From the NCBI RefSeq assembly GCF_042650645.1, contig NZ_JBHSBI010000018.1:124001-188000 (forward strand): a stretch of DNA of 64,000 nt, given 5' to 3'. Below the pieces are notes generated by a model that saw only the letters and a program-made list of their open reading frames with translations, had not been told where the DNA came from and made no database searches. This DNA is from Nonomuraea purpurea (GTDB lineage: Bacteria > Actinomycetota > Actinomycetes > Streptosporangiales > Streptosporangiaceae). Both the position numbers and the translations under genes were made by a program. Positions 17,089 to 26,600 of the stretch are shown here, one piece after another; positions within the stretch are counted from its first letter, which is position 1, and each line of letters opens with the position of its first letter.

Positions 17089-17673
17089 GTGGCAAGGAGC
17101 AAGGAGTTCGATCCTGACGTCGCGTTGCGCGAGGCGCTGGAGCTGTTCTGGGAGCGCGGCTACGAGGCGACCTCGATGGCCGACCTCGTGGCCCGCCTCG
17201 GCGTCGCGCGGGCGAGCATCTACGGCACCTTCGGCGGCAAGCGCGAGCTCTACCTGAAGGCGCTGGAGCTCTACGTGGCCGACCGCAACGTGGTCGAGCC
17301 GCTGGCCCAGCCGGGGCCCGCGCTGCCCGCCATCCGGACCTTCCTCGAGTCCTACGTGGCCGAATGCCTGGCCGACGAGCTGCGGCGTGGCTGCATGGTG
17401 GTCAACACGGCCGTGGAGTTCGGGATGCGCGACGCGGCCGTGGCCAGGAAGGTCGCCGAGAGCTGGGCCGGGCTGGAGGCCGTGCTGGCCGGCGCGCTCG
17501 TCAGGGCGCGTGCCCAGGGGGAGATCCCGGCGGGCAAGGACCCGTACGCGCTGGCCAGGTTCCTGCTCGTGCTGCTGCAGGGCGTCAGGGTGCTCGGCAG
17601 GGCCGACCCCGATCCGCGCCGGTTGCGTGACGCGGTCGATCAGGCCATGAAAACCATCGAAATTCAAGAATGA
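17089..17673 (+). CDS. TetR-family regulator
   Basis: A 194-aa repressor. The N-terminal helix-turn-helix has the segment ATSMADLVARLGVARASIYG (about residues 25-44) followed by TFGGKRELY. The C-terminal domain (LRRGCMVVNTAVEFGMRDAA) resembles the AcrR/YcdC-type ligand-binding group. GTG 17089 start. The SDR gene begins 13 bp after the stop. Related elements before both genes suggest control of the pair, probably with derepression by the SDR substrate or a toxic electrophile. Confidence 0.9.
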   Translation: MARSKEFDPDVALREALELFWERGYEATSMADLVARLGVARASIYGTFGGKRELYLKALELYVADRNVVEPLAQPGPALPAIRTFLESYVAECLADELRRGCMVVNTAVEFGMRDAAVARKVAESWAGLEAVLAGALVRARAQGEIPAGKDPYALARFLLVLLQGVRVLGRADPDPRRLRDAVDQAMKTIEIQE

Positions 17674-17674
17674 T
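17663..17674. promoter_or_regulatory. Inverse copy of the TetR-associated element
   Basis: TTCAAGAATGAT spans the last codons and stop of the TetR gene, 12 bp upstream of the SDR ATG. It is the reverse complement of the element at 17060-17071 with one mismatch. Confidence 0.4.
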
Positions 17675-17686
17675 TGGTATGGAATT

Positions 17687-18448
17687 ATGACGGGTCGTTT
17701 TGCGGGAAAGGTCGCCCTCGTCACCGGCGCGACCGGGGTGCTGGGGCGGGCCGTGGCGCTCGCGTACGCCAAGGAGGGCGCGGCCGTGCTGGTGGCCGGA
17801 CGTGACGCCGCCAAGCTCGCCGAGGTGGTCAAGTCGATCGAGGAGGAAGGCGGGCGGGCCGGCGCGTTCGCCGCCGACCTCACCGACTCCGCGCAGGTCG
17901 CCGCCATGGTCGAGGCCGCCGTCTCCCGGTACGGCGGGCTCCATGTCGCCTGCAACGCGGCCGGGATCTTCGGCACCATCGCGCCGCTGGCCGACTACGA
18001 CGAGGACGTATGGGACGACGTGCTCGCCGTGAACCTCAAGGGCGTGTTCCTGTCGATGAAGCACGAGATCGCCCACATGCGGGCCCACGGGGGCGGTGTC
18101 ATCGTCAACGTCTCCTCCAACCTGGGGGCGCACTGGCGGCTGGCCGGAGCGGGCGCGTACGCGGCCTCCAAAGCGGGTGTGAGCTTCCTGACCCGCAACG
18201 CCGCCCGCGACCACATCGCCGACAATGTGCGGATCAACTCCGTCAGCCCCGGCCCCATCGACTCGCCGATGTCGACGCGGCCCGGTGAGACGCGCGAGGA
18301 CCGCGACACCCGAATGAAGGACGCGCTGCCGATCGGCCGGGTCGCCACACCCGAGGAGGTGGCCGCGGCGGTGCTGTGGTTGTCGTCACCGGAGTCGAGC
18401 TTCGTCGTCGGAACGGACCACGTGATCGACGGCGGCGCAACCGCCTGA
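17687..18448 (+). CDS. Short-chain dehydrogenase/reductase
   Basis: Classical SDR of 253 aa. The cofactor motif TGATGVLG lies at about 13-20, NAAG is in CNAAGIFGT, the catalytic Ser is in NVSSNLGA and YAASK supplies Tyr and Lys. The C-terminus ends in the usual VVGTDHVIDGGATA. NAD(P)-dependent oxidation or reduction of a small alcohol or ketone is expected. Located 13 bp after the TetR gene in an apparent operon. Substrate unknown. Confidence 0.92.
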   Translation: MTGRFAGKVALVTGATGVLGRAVALAYAKEGAAVLVAGRDAAKLAEVVKSIEEEGGRAGAFAADLTDSAQVAAMVEAAVSRYGGLHVACNAAGIFGTIAPLADYDEDVWDDVLAVNLKGVFLSMKHEIAHMRAHGGGVIVNVSSNLGAHWRLAGAGAYAASKAGVSFLTRNAARDHIADNVRINSVSPGPIDSPMSTRPGETREDRDTRMKDALPIGRVATPEEVAAAVLWLSSPESSFVVGTDHVIDGGATA

Positions 18449-18720
18449 CCAGTTACCCCGGCGTCCCACCCAGCCGCATGCCCAAGGCCACCGACTGTAG
18501 GCGCGTCCGACGTGCGCAGCGACCGGTCAGAACGGCGTGGCGGCAAGGCCAGTTCGGCGGCCAGTTCTGGGCAGGACCAGCGCGCCAGCGGCACTCCGGT
18601 CTCGGCGGCAGGCGGCAGGCCAGCGCCTCTCGATGCAGCATGGCACTGTCGGCGGGTTTAAGAGTAAACTCAGCCCGTACCGTTCTTGTATAGGTGTACC
18701 TAAACAGAATCGGGGAAGCT
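18449..18720. other. Intergenic region, no supported gene
   Basis: 272 bp between the SDR and ATPase genes. Frames are open but resemble no family. The last 30 bp hold a TTGTATAGGT stretch that could be the -10 region of the ATPase promoter. Nothing else supported. Confidence 0.4.
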
Positions 18721-20238
18721 GTGGCTGGACAGGTCGACAAGCCGGGGCGGCTGCTGGACCGCGATCACGAGTGGGCCCTCCTGAACGATTTTCTCGCCGA
18801 TCCCGCCACCGAGCTGCGGCTGGCCATTGTCTCGGGGCGCCGGAGAAACGGGAAGTCGTTCCTGCTGGAGCCACTCACCGAAGCAGTGGGCGGGCTGTAC
18901 CTGACCGCTGTACAGGAGGAAGGCCGGGTGCCCGCACTGCACCGGTTCACCGAGACGATCGCCGCACACGCGGGTGTGCGCCCCGGGGCGATGCGGCTGG
19001 ACGACTGGCGGGATGCGCTCAGCGCCGCGCTGGAGGTGGTGAACCGGGCCTCCGGGGCGCCACTGATCGTCATCGACGAGTTGCCGTACCTGCTGCAGCA
19101 CTCCCCGGAGATTCCCGGGTTTCTGCAACTGCTGTACGACCAGTCGCAGTCTGGCAAGGCGCCCGGCGGCCGAATCGTGCTGTGCGGCTCGGCGATGAGC
19201 GTGATGTCCGAATTGCTGTCCGGGACCAAGCCGCTACGCGGCCGAGCCGTTCTGGACTTGCGCCTGCCTGCCTTCGACTACCGCACCGCCCGCACCCACT
19301 GGGGAATCGCAGACCCGGCAGTAGCACTGCAGGTCGACTCCGTGCTGGGCGGCGCCCCCGGCTATCGGCCGCTGGCCGCGGGGCGGGCCCCGCAGAGTGA
19401 GGCCGAGTTCGCACCCTGGGTGGAACGCACCCTGCTGGACCCGGGACGGGCCCTCTACTCCCGGGTGGAGGCGGAATTCCTGCTGCGCGAGGACCCGCGG
19501 ATCACCCACCGCACGCTGTACTACGACGTACTGTCCGCGGTCGCCCGGGGCGCCTCGACCCCGGCGAAGGTCGGCTCGATGCTGGAACGGTCCCGCTCCG
19601 CCATGGTTGCCCCGCTGGAGTTGCTCGAGTCCACCGGCTACGTGCGCAAGGAGCAGGACCTGCTCAAGGCGCGGCACCCTGCCATCACCGTGACGGACCC
19701 GGTGATCCGCTTCAACCAGCTGATCACACTGCCCATGGTGGACCTGGTGGAACGGCGGCGCGGTGCACAGGTGTGGCAGTCTTCCCGACCGACGTACCAC
19801 TCGAAGATCCTTGGCCCGCATTTCGAGGAGACCGCGCGCGAATGGGTCCGCTCCTTCGCCATCGACGAGACGGGGCTGTCGCTCGGCGCGGTGGGTACGG
19901 CGGAGATCGCCGACCCGACCGCCCGGACCAAGCACGAGGTCGATCTGCTCGCCATGGCCCCTGGCGAGCGCCCTCAAAATCCCCGAGCCGCCATCGCTCT
20001 GATCGGTGAGGCCAAGGCCACCGTCCAGCCCCGAGGACTCAAGGACCTCGAGCGCCTCGAGCGTATCCGGACCCTGCTCGCCGACCAGGGGCACCGGCCC
20101 GATGACGCGACCCTCGCCCTGTTCTCTCTGCACGGTTTCCATCCCGATGTCATCGACGCCGCCGGACACCGCCGCGATGTCCTCCTGGTCGACGTCGCCG
20201 CGCTGTACGGTGACGGACCCATCCACGGCCTGACATGA
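18721..20238 (+). CDS. Archaeal-type ATPase (DUF234-like AAA) family protein
   Basis: A 505-aa STAND-like ATPase. Walker A is GRRRNGKSFLL, Walker B is LIVIDELPYLL, and LCGSAMSVMSELLSG matches the sensor region. After the ATPase domain comes a winged-helix region (STPAKVGSMLERSRSAMVAP; LELLESTGYVRKEQ) and a C-terminal nuclease-like domain with HEVDLLA and ALIGEAKAT, which resembles the E-V-D...E-x-K core of PD-(D/E)XK enzymes. GTG 18721 is chosen over GTG 18694 for its GGGGAAGC site. Function of this family is unknown; a mobile-element or defence link is possible. It stands alone, and the region around it has less order than its neighbours. Confidence 0.85.
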   Translation: MAGQVDKPGRLLDRDHEWALLNDFLADPATELRLAIVSGRRRNGKSFLLEPLTEAVGGLYLTAVQEEGRVPALHRFTETIAAHAGVRPGAMRLDDWRDALSAALEVVNRASGAPLIVIDELPYLLQHSPEIPGFLQLLYDQSQSGKAPGGRIVLCGSAMSVMSELLSGTKPLRGRAVLDLRLPAFDYRTARTHWGIADPAVALQVDSVLGGAPGYRPLAAGRAPQSEAEFAPWVERTLLDPGRALYSRVEAEFLLREDPRITHRTLYYDVLSAVARGASTPAKVGSMLERSRSAMVAPLELLESTGYVRKEQDLLKARHPAITVTDPVIRFNQLITLPMVDLVERRRGAQVWQSSRPTYHSKILGPHFEETAREWVRSFAIDETGLSLGAVGTAEIADPTARTKHEVDLLAMAPGERPQNPRAAIALIGEAKATVQPRGLKDLERLERIRTLLADQGHRPDDATLALFSLHGFHPDVIDAAGHRRDVLLVDVAALYGDGPIHGLT

Positions 20239-20254
20239 GCCGGGGTCGCGTGAC

Positions 20255-20408
20255 TCACGGGGGCGCCAGGGCCCGATCCTGGTGGCCGACCGGGGCGGGA
20301 TCGACGCTGACCGGCACACGAAAGCGCGACTTCCTTACGGAACGCGATGTAGCCGCCCCCGGCGCCTTCCATGATCTGCCAACCCGGATACCTCCTGGTC
20401 ACGGTCAC
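20255..20408 (-). pseudogene. Small gene after the HATPase, possibly frameshifted
   Basis: GTG 20408 overlaps the HATPase stop (GTGA); a second GTG lies two codons later. The first 30 residues look real (TRRYPGWQIMEGAGGGYIAF) and resemble small proteins often found beside such HATPase genes, with good third-position GC. After about residue 30 the frame stays open into the neighbouring ATPase gene with a poor codon pattern, while a shift to another frame gives RFRVPVSVDPAPVGHQD and a stop at 20255. It is therefore either frameshifted or truncated by the junction with the ATPase gene. The family is recognised only loosely. Confidence 0.4.
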
Positions 20409-20893
20409 AGCGAGCTCGTCCCCGGCGCGCCGTCGTGAGTGTGCGCGAGGTCGGCCCATACGACACGGTGACCGTTCGCGCCGACGGCTGTCCCGTACCG
20501 GATGCTCAGTGCCGCCACGATGCCGAGTCCACGGCCTGACTCCTCCTCGGATTCCACCTGGAGGGCGGCGAAACGAGGCTCTGTGTCGTGAGTGCCCGGG
20601 TCGGTCACTTCCAGGCGGATGAATTCGTCGCCGAAGCCCAGTCGTAGCGCGACCCAGTTGCGCTGCGGCCCTCCCGGCACGTGCTGGATGACGTTCGCCA
20701 CCAGTTCGGCGACGATCTGGAGGGCGTCGGCCCGGACCACGGGATGGCTGTCCGCCAGCCACAGCCCGGTCGCCTGCCGCGCCTGCCACGACGTTTTGTC
20801 GTTCCGGCGCAGGGTCGTATCCCGCCATAGAGCGACCTCTGGTGTGGTTGCCGCACGCATAGAATCACCGACTTTGGTGTGTTGTGCCGTCAT
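20405..20893 (-). CDS. HATPase anti-sigma/AbaA-type ATP-binding protein
   Basis: A 162-aa GHKL-fold ATP-binding protein of the RsbW/AbaA group. The N box is ELVANVIQH, the G1 box LEVTDPGTHD and the G2 box SGRGLGIVAAL. Such proteins act as Ser kinases or sequestering factors for STAS partners or as developmental regulators in Streptomyces. Divergent from the Xre-DUF5753 gene with 146 bp between, the arrangement of WhiJ/AbaA-type loci. A small possibly broken gene overlaps its stop. Confidence 0.88.
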   Translation of the reverse strand: MTAQHTKVGDSMRAATTPEVALWRDTTLRRNDKTSWQARQATGLWLADSHPVVRADALQIVAELVANVIQHVPGGPQRNWVALRLGFGDEFIRLEVTDPGTHDTEPRFAALQVESEEESGRGLGIVAALSIRYGTAVGANGHRVVWADLAHTHDGAPGTSSL

Positions 20894-20977
20894 TTGATCC
20901 AGACAAGAGGCGTAACTCAGCGTCCGGAGGCACTTACCAGAGTGGCGCTTCCTCGCTATTTTGTAATCGTCATGTCA

Positions 20978-20995
20978 CCGTCTGTATCCAGACGG
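20978..20995. promoter_or_regulatory. Inverted repeat in the WhiJ-like promoter
   Basis: CCGTCTG-TATC-CAGACGG with perfect 7-bp arms, 45 bp upstream of the Xre-DUF5753 start. A related half (ATCCAGAC) occurs near 20897 beside the HATPase start. Probable operator of the local Xre protein. Confidence 0.5.
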
Positions 20996-21039
20996 ATGTG
21001 GCGGTGCTGTCGGAGTGCTTCGGAAGGGCGTGGATATCC

Positions 21040-21843
21040 ATGACCGATGACACGCGGACATACGGCGAAGTGTTGAAGAAGGCCCGCAACGCGACGGGCC
21101 TGTCGCAAACGGCGCTCGGGGAGCTGCTTTCATGCAGTGAGAGCCTGGTCGGGCTGATTGAGCGCGGAAAGCGCAGACCGACCAAGAAGTTCACGCTCAT
21201 GGCCGAAGCAGTCTTGGGCCTTTACGGGGATCTCCTCGAACTGCTGCCCAATACAACGGTCATGTCGGTGCCGAAGTGGTTCAGCGAGTGGCCGAAAGCG
21301 GAAGAAAGGGCGCACACCATCCGGACCTGGCAACCACTCGTGGTCCCGGGACTCCTCCAGACGGTTCGCTATGCGCGGGCCCTCCTCTCTGTCGCACCCT
21401 GGGCCACCGAGCGGTGGGTCGAAGATGCCGTCGAGACGCGTCGTCGGCGGCAGGAGATATTCGAGCGTGAGGATCCGCCCCTGTACTGGGCGCTGTTCGA
21501 CGAATGCGTCCTCCTCCGGCCGGTTGGCGGGGAGGACGTCATGTGCGAGCAGCTTGAGCATCTGCTGCGGATGGTCGAGCGGCCCAACATCTCGTTCCAG
21601 ATCGTGCCGCTGGAGGTGGGTGCCACAGCAGGTGTGCTCGGAGGCTTCTCCATCGCTCAGGGCGACGGTATGCCGGACCATGTCAGTGTCGATTCCGCTG
21701 CGCATGGTTCCATATCCGCTCGCGAGGACACGGTACGACGCGCTAACGTCATATATGACGCAATTCACAAATGGGCACATCCCACACATGTAAGCCAGCG
21801 TCTAGTACGTGAGGTGGCGGCACGGTATGAAGATCGGCGATGA
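21040..21843 (+). CDS. Xre-family regulator with DUF5753 (WhiJ/Scr1-like)
   Basis: A 267-aa DNA-binding protein. The N-terminal helix-turn-helix (TGLSQTALGELLSCSESLVG, about 18-37) is followed by a DUF5753 domain (about 85-260) with WQPLVVPGLLQTVRYARALL and FQIVPLEVGATAGVLGGFSI. This is the layout of WhiJ-like actinomycete regulators, which act with a DUF397 partner. The longer frame from 20884 crosses the operator, so ATG 21040, preceded by GGAAGGG, is used. Its end overlaps the DUF397 gene by 17 bp. Confidence 0.92.
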   Translation: MTDDTRTYGEVLKKARNATGLSQTALGELLSCSESLVGLIERGKRRPTKKFTLMAEAVLGLYGDLLELLPNTTVMSVPKWFSEWPKAEERAHTIRTWQPLVVPGLLQTVRYARALLSVAPWATERWVEDAVETRRRRQEIFEREDPPLYWALFDECVLLRPVGGEDVMCEQLEHLLRMVERPNISFQIVPLEVGATAGVLGGFSIAQGDGMPDHVSVDSAAHGSISAREDTVRRANVIYDAIHKWAHPTHVSQRLVREVAARYEDRR

Positions 21844-22051
21844 GTTGCGAGCTGAACTAGAGACGGCACAGTGGACGAAGTCGACGCTCTCCGGCCCGGA
21901 CGGAGGGGACTGCCTCTACGCGGCCAAGTTGAGCGGTGACAGATACGCGGTTCGAGACTCCGAGCAGCCCGACGTCCCGCCGATCATCCTGCGAGGCGGC
22001 GTCTTCCGTGCCTTCGTGGGCGGCGCGAAGCTCGGTGAATTCGACTTCTGA
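21827..22051 (+). CDS. DUF397 small protein, partner of the Xre regulator
   Basis: A 74-aa DUF397 protein with the characteristic segment WTKSTLSGPDGGDCLYAA, then YAVRDSEQPDVPPI and FVGGAKLGEFDF at the C-terminus. The ATG at 21827 lies inside the upstream gene, so it is translationally coupled. In WhiJ-type pairs the small protein binds and modulates the Xre regulator; that role is taken from the family. Confidence 0.92.
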   Translation: MKIGDELRAELETAQWTKSTLSGPDGGDCLYAAKLSGDRYAVRDSEQPDVPPIILRGGVFRAFVGGAKLGEFDF

Positions 22052-22088
22052 GCGTCGTCCACGAAGACATGGGGGAGGGGCGGGATCT

Positions 22089-23597
22089 TTACTGCCTGGT
22101 CAGGTGCCGCAACGCGGTGAAGGCCAGTGCTGCCAGCGCCAGCGCGATACCCGCCCCGACCGCCCCCGCCACGCTGAACCCGGTCATGAACGCCTGCCTG
22201 GCCGCCTCCAGCAACTCCGCGCCCGCCTGCCCCGGCAGCGTTTGCGCGGCGGCCGCGGCGGCGGGCAGGGATTCGGTGGCCGCGGCGGCGGCCGGGCCGG
22301 GTGTTGCCTCGGGAACGGTGGCGAACGCCTGGTAGATGGCCGTACCGAGGCTGCCGAACAGCGCGATGCCCAGCGCGTTGCCCAACTCGCCGCTGGTCTC
22401 CGTCATGGCGGAGGCGGACCCCGCCCGCTCGGGCGGCGCCAGTCCGATGACCAGGTCGGTGCCGAGCACCATCATCGGCGCCAGGCCGAGGAAGCCCATC
22501 CCGAGCCCCACGACCGCGACCATCGGCGTCCCGTCGGCCGCCATCAGCGACACGTAGCCCGCCGCCGCCAGCACCAGCCCGGCGCCGATCAGGTGGCCGG
22601 GCGGCATCCAGCGGGCCAGCACGGGGGTGAGCAGGGTTCCGACGATCATCGCCAGCGTGGGCGGCAGCAGCCAGAGCCCGCTCGTCAGGGGGGACAGCCC
22701 GCTGACGAGCTGCAGGTACTGGGCGGCCATCATCAGCATGCCGCCCGACGTGGTGACCGCCAGCATCATGATCATCAGCGCCGCCGTGAATCCGCGCTCC
22801 CGGAACAGGCGCAGGTCCACCAGGGGCACCGCGAGCGTGCGCTGGCGCCGGACGAACCAGACCCCGATCGCGGCCCCCACGGCCATCACGAGCAGGGGCG
22901 GCACCGACAGGCCGTTCTTGGCCAGCTCCTTGACCCCGTAGACCACGGGAAGCACCGTGGCCAGTGACAGCGCAACGCTCACCAGGTCGACCCGGCCGGG
23001 CCGAGGGTCCTTGGACTCGGGCAGCAGCACGGGAGCCACCACCAGCAGCACCACCATCACCGGCACCCCGATCAGGAACGCCGAACCCCACCAGAACCGC
23101 TCCAGCAGCACCCCGCCGACCAGCGGCCCGATGGCGGTGCCGCCCGTGAACGCCGTCATCCACACGCTTATCGCGACAGCTCGCTGACGCGGATCCTTGA
23201 ACATGGTGCCCAGCAGCGCCAGCGTGGACGGCATCAGCGTGGCCCCCGCGACGCCGAGCAGCGCCCTGGTGACGATCAACATGGCGGGGCTGGTGGAGTA
23301 GGCCGCCAGCACCGAGGCCAGGCCGAACGCGGCCGCCCCGATCATCAGCAACCTGCGGCGGCCGATCCGGTCGCCGATCGAGCCCATGGTGACCAGGAAG
23401 CCGGCGATCATGAAGCCGTACACGTCCATGATCCACAGAAGCTGGGTGCCGCTCGGCGCCAGCTCCGCCGCCAGGTGCGGGACCGCCAGGTGCAAAACGC
23501 TGATATCGAGGGCGAGCAGAACGGTGGGCAGCGCGAGGACGGCCAGCCCGGCCCATTCCCGCATGCCCGCTCGCGCGGTGTTCTCCACAGTCGTCAT
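22089..23597 (-). CDS. MFS multidrug exporter, DHA2 (14-TM) family
   Basis: A 502-aa proton-driven exporter with about 14 membrane segments. Signature stretches include LDISVLHLAVPHLAAEL in TM1, GSIGDRIGRRRLLMIG in loop 2-3 and ARWMPPGHLIGAG later. ATG 23597. It is divergent from the SARP-type regulator with a 63-bp gap, so that regulator is the obvious controller. Substrate probably a hydrophobic cation or antibiotic, inferred from the family. Confidence 0.93.
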   Translation of the reverse strand: MTTVENTARAGMREWAGLAVLALPTVLLALDISVLHLAVPHLAAELAPSGTQLLWIMDVYGFMIAGFLVTMGSIGDRIGRRRLLMIGAAAFGLASVLAAYSTSPAMLIVTRALLGVAGATLMPSTLALLGTMFKDPRQRAVAISVWMTAFTGGTAIGPLVGGVLLERFWWGSAFLIGVPVMVVLLVVAPVLLPESKDPRPGRVDLVSVALSLATVLPVVYGVKELAKNGLSVPPLLVMAVGAAIGVWFVRRQRTLAVPLVDLRLFRERGFTAALMIMMLAVTTSGGMLMMAAQYLQLVSGLSPLTSGLWLLPPTLAMIVGTLLTPVLARWMPPGHLIGAGLVLAAAGYVSLMAADGTPMVAVVGLGMGFLGLAPMMVLGTDLVIGLAPPERAGSASAMTETSGELGNALGIALFGSLGTAIYQAFATVPEATPGPAAAAATESLPAAAAAAQTLPGQAGAELLEAARQAFMTGFSVAGAVGAGIALALAALAFTALRHLTRQ

Positions 23598-23660
23598 AGG
23601 GCGATCTTGCGGGGGCGGGCTTTCGGTTCACGGTCGGTCGGCTGTCGGTAACGTGGCGGC

Positions 23661-26600
23661 ATGCGTTTCGGGGTGCTCGGCCCGCTACGGGTGTGGACCG
23701 AGGAGGGAGAGCCGGTTCCGATCGGCGAGGCCAAGGTCCGCACCCTGCTCGCCGACCTGCTCGCGCACCCCGGCACCCCCGTGCCCGTCCATCGGCTGGT
23801 GGACGCGCTGTGGGGCGCGGAACTGCCCGCCAACCCCGCCTCCGCGCTCCAGACGAAGGTGTCGCGGCTGCGCGGGGCGCTGGGCTCGGCGGAACTGGTC
23901 GTCCGGCGCTCGTCCGGCTACCTGCTGCGGGTCGAGACCGAGGCGGTGGACGCCGGCCGGTTCGCCGCGATGGCGGCCCGCGCCAGGCAGAACCCCGATC
24001 CCCGGGGACGCGCGGCGCTGCTCGGCGAGGCGCTCGCGCTCTGGCGCGGGGCGGCATTCGAGGAGTTCGCCGAAGAGCCGTTCGCGCTTGCGGCGGCGTC
24101 CAGACTGGAAGAGGAACGGCTGCTGGCGCTGGAGGAACACGCGCTGGCCAGGATCGAACTCGGCGAACACGGACCCCTGGCCGTGGAACTGGCCGAACTC
24201 GTCGAACGCCACCCGCTACGCGAACGCCTGCGCGCCGTCCACCTGCGCGCCCTCTACCGGGCCGGACGCCAGGGCGAGGCCCTGGCGAGCTACCAGGACC
24301 TGCGGGAACGGCTGGCACGGGACCTCGGGGCCGACCCCGGCCCCGAACTGATGGCCCTCCACCAGGCCATCCTCCGCCAAAACCCCAACCTCACCGCCGC
24401 CACTTCCGCCGCCACTGCTGCTGTCGACGTGCCGCTGCGGGCCGCGCTGCCTGCTCAGGTGACGCCGCTCGTGGGGCGGGAGGCGGAGCTGGCTGCGGCC
24501 CGGTCGTCGCTGGCCGCTCACCGGCTGGTCACGTTTACCGGGCCGGGAGGGGTGGGCAAGACCCGGCTCGCCATCGAGACCGCGACCCTGCTCTCCGACG
24601 ACTTCGCCGACGGGGTGTGGCTGGTGGAGTTGGGGACGCTCGATCGGGGCAGCTCGGGACCGGCGGTGGCCGAGCACGTCATGACGGTTCTCGGCATCCG
24701 CGACGCCGTTCAGGGTCGGGCGCGGGCGCTTGACCAGGGTGAGCGGCTTGCCGCCGCGTTGGCTCCCAGGCGGATGCTGCTGGTGCTCGACAACTGCGAG
24801 CACCTGGTGGCGGACGTGGCCGAGCTGGTGGCGCGGCTGCTGCGGTCGGCTCCCGAGCTGCGCCTGCTGACCACCAGCCGGGAACGACTGGGCCTGCCCG
24901 GCGAGGTCCTCCTCCCCGTCGAGCCCCTCCCCGTGCCGTCCTCCCTGCCCCCGCACCCCAATGCCCCGCTGCCCGCCACGGCCTCGACACTCGCGTCCGA
25001 ACTGCCGGACGGGGCATCGCAGGCGGGTGGCGGGGTTCTGGAGGCGGGGGCGGTGCGGTTGTTCTTGGCGCGGGTGGCGGATGCGGTGCCCGGGTTCGTG
25101 GCCGGTCCGGTGGAGTTGCCCGCCGTTGTGGAGATCTGCCGCAGGCTGGACGGGTTGCCGCTGGCGTTGGAGCTGGCCGCTACCCGGGTGCGTGCGCTGG
25201 GTGTGCGGGAGCTGGCGGCCCGGCTGGACGACCGGTTCCGGCTGCTGGGAGCCGGGCAGCGTGGAGTGCCCGCCCGGCAGCGCACGCTCAAGGCGGTGAT
25301 CGACTGGAGCTGGGAGTTGCTGGACGAACCAGGACGTACGGTCCTGCGCCGCCTGTCCGTCCACGCCGGCGGCTGCACCCTGGAGGCGGCCGAGCAGGTG
25401 TGCGGCGGTGACGGGATCGACGTGCTCGACGCCCTCGGCCGCCTGGTCGACCAGTCGCTGGCCGTGGTCACCGAGGGGCCTCGCTACCGGTTGCTGGAGT
25501 CCGTCGCGGAATACAGCGCCGAGCGGCTGCGGGAGGCCGGGGAGACGGACCTCGTACGGACTCGTCACGCCCGTTACTACACCCGCCTGGTGGAGCAGGC
25601 GCGGCTACGCGGCCACGACCAGCGCCACTGGCTGGACCGCCTGGACGCCGAGGCCGCGAACCTGCGCCGCGCCCTCGACCACGCCTCCGGCCACCGCGCC
25701 CTCACCCTTGTTACGGCGCTGACCTGGTACTGGGTCCTGCGCGGCCGACTCGACGAGGCCAGACGCGCCCTGGCCCGAGCCCGGGAGACCGCGGCGGGTG
25801 GTGAAGCGGGTGTGCCGGTCGGGCTGGTGGCGGAGGCGGGGATGTTGCAGACCGGGGTGGAGTTGCTTCAGGGCATGGGGCACGATTCCGTCGCGAGGGT
25901 GCGGGCGGCCGTCGACGCCTATCCCGCCACCACGAACCCCCAGGTGATGGCGCGGGCCCGCTGGTTCCTCGGCTTCGCGATGTACGGCGTGGCCGAGTTG
26001 GAGGCGAGCGAGGTCCTCTTGGAGCACGCCCTGGCCGGATCCGAGGCGGAGGATGATCGCTGGGGACGGGCGGCGGCGCTGTTCGCGCTGGCCAACACCG
26101 CGCTCGGCCACGGCGACCTCCGGCTGGCGGCCGAGCGGGCCGAGCGGAGCGCGGCGATCTTCCGTGAGCTGGGCGACCGCTGGGGCGAATCGGAGACGAT
26201 CTTCGCGCTGGCTGCCCTCGCCGAGATCCGCGGCGACTACGAGGAGGCCGCCAGGCTGCTGAGCGGCGGTCTGCGCATGGCCGAGGAGTTGTGTCTGTGG
26301 CAGGCGGTCGTGGATCGTACGGTGGCCCTGGGCAGGCTCGCCCTGCTGCGGGGCGACTTCGAGGGCGGGCGGGCCCTGCACGAGCGGGCCGCGCGGGTCG
26401 CCGCCGAGCAGGCGTTCCTGCCGGGTCAGTGGTTCGCGATGATCGGGCTCGGCCTCGGCGCCCGCAGGCAGGGCCGCCTCGACGAGGCCGAACGGCACCT
26501 GCGTGAGGTGCTCGACCGGTTCAGGGAATGGGGCAACTGCGGGGCGGTCGCGCTGGTGCTGGGCGAGCTCGGGTTCGTGGCCGAGTTGCGGGGTGACGCC

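Noticed and set aside
21916..24318. Minus-strand open frame of 800 codons
   Set aside because: It lies across the exporter gene in another frame and the start of the SARP gene; no motif.
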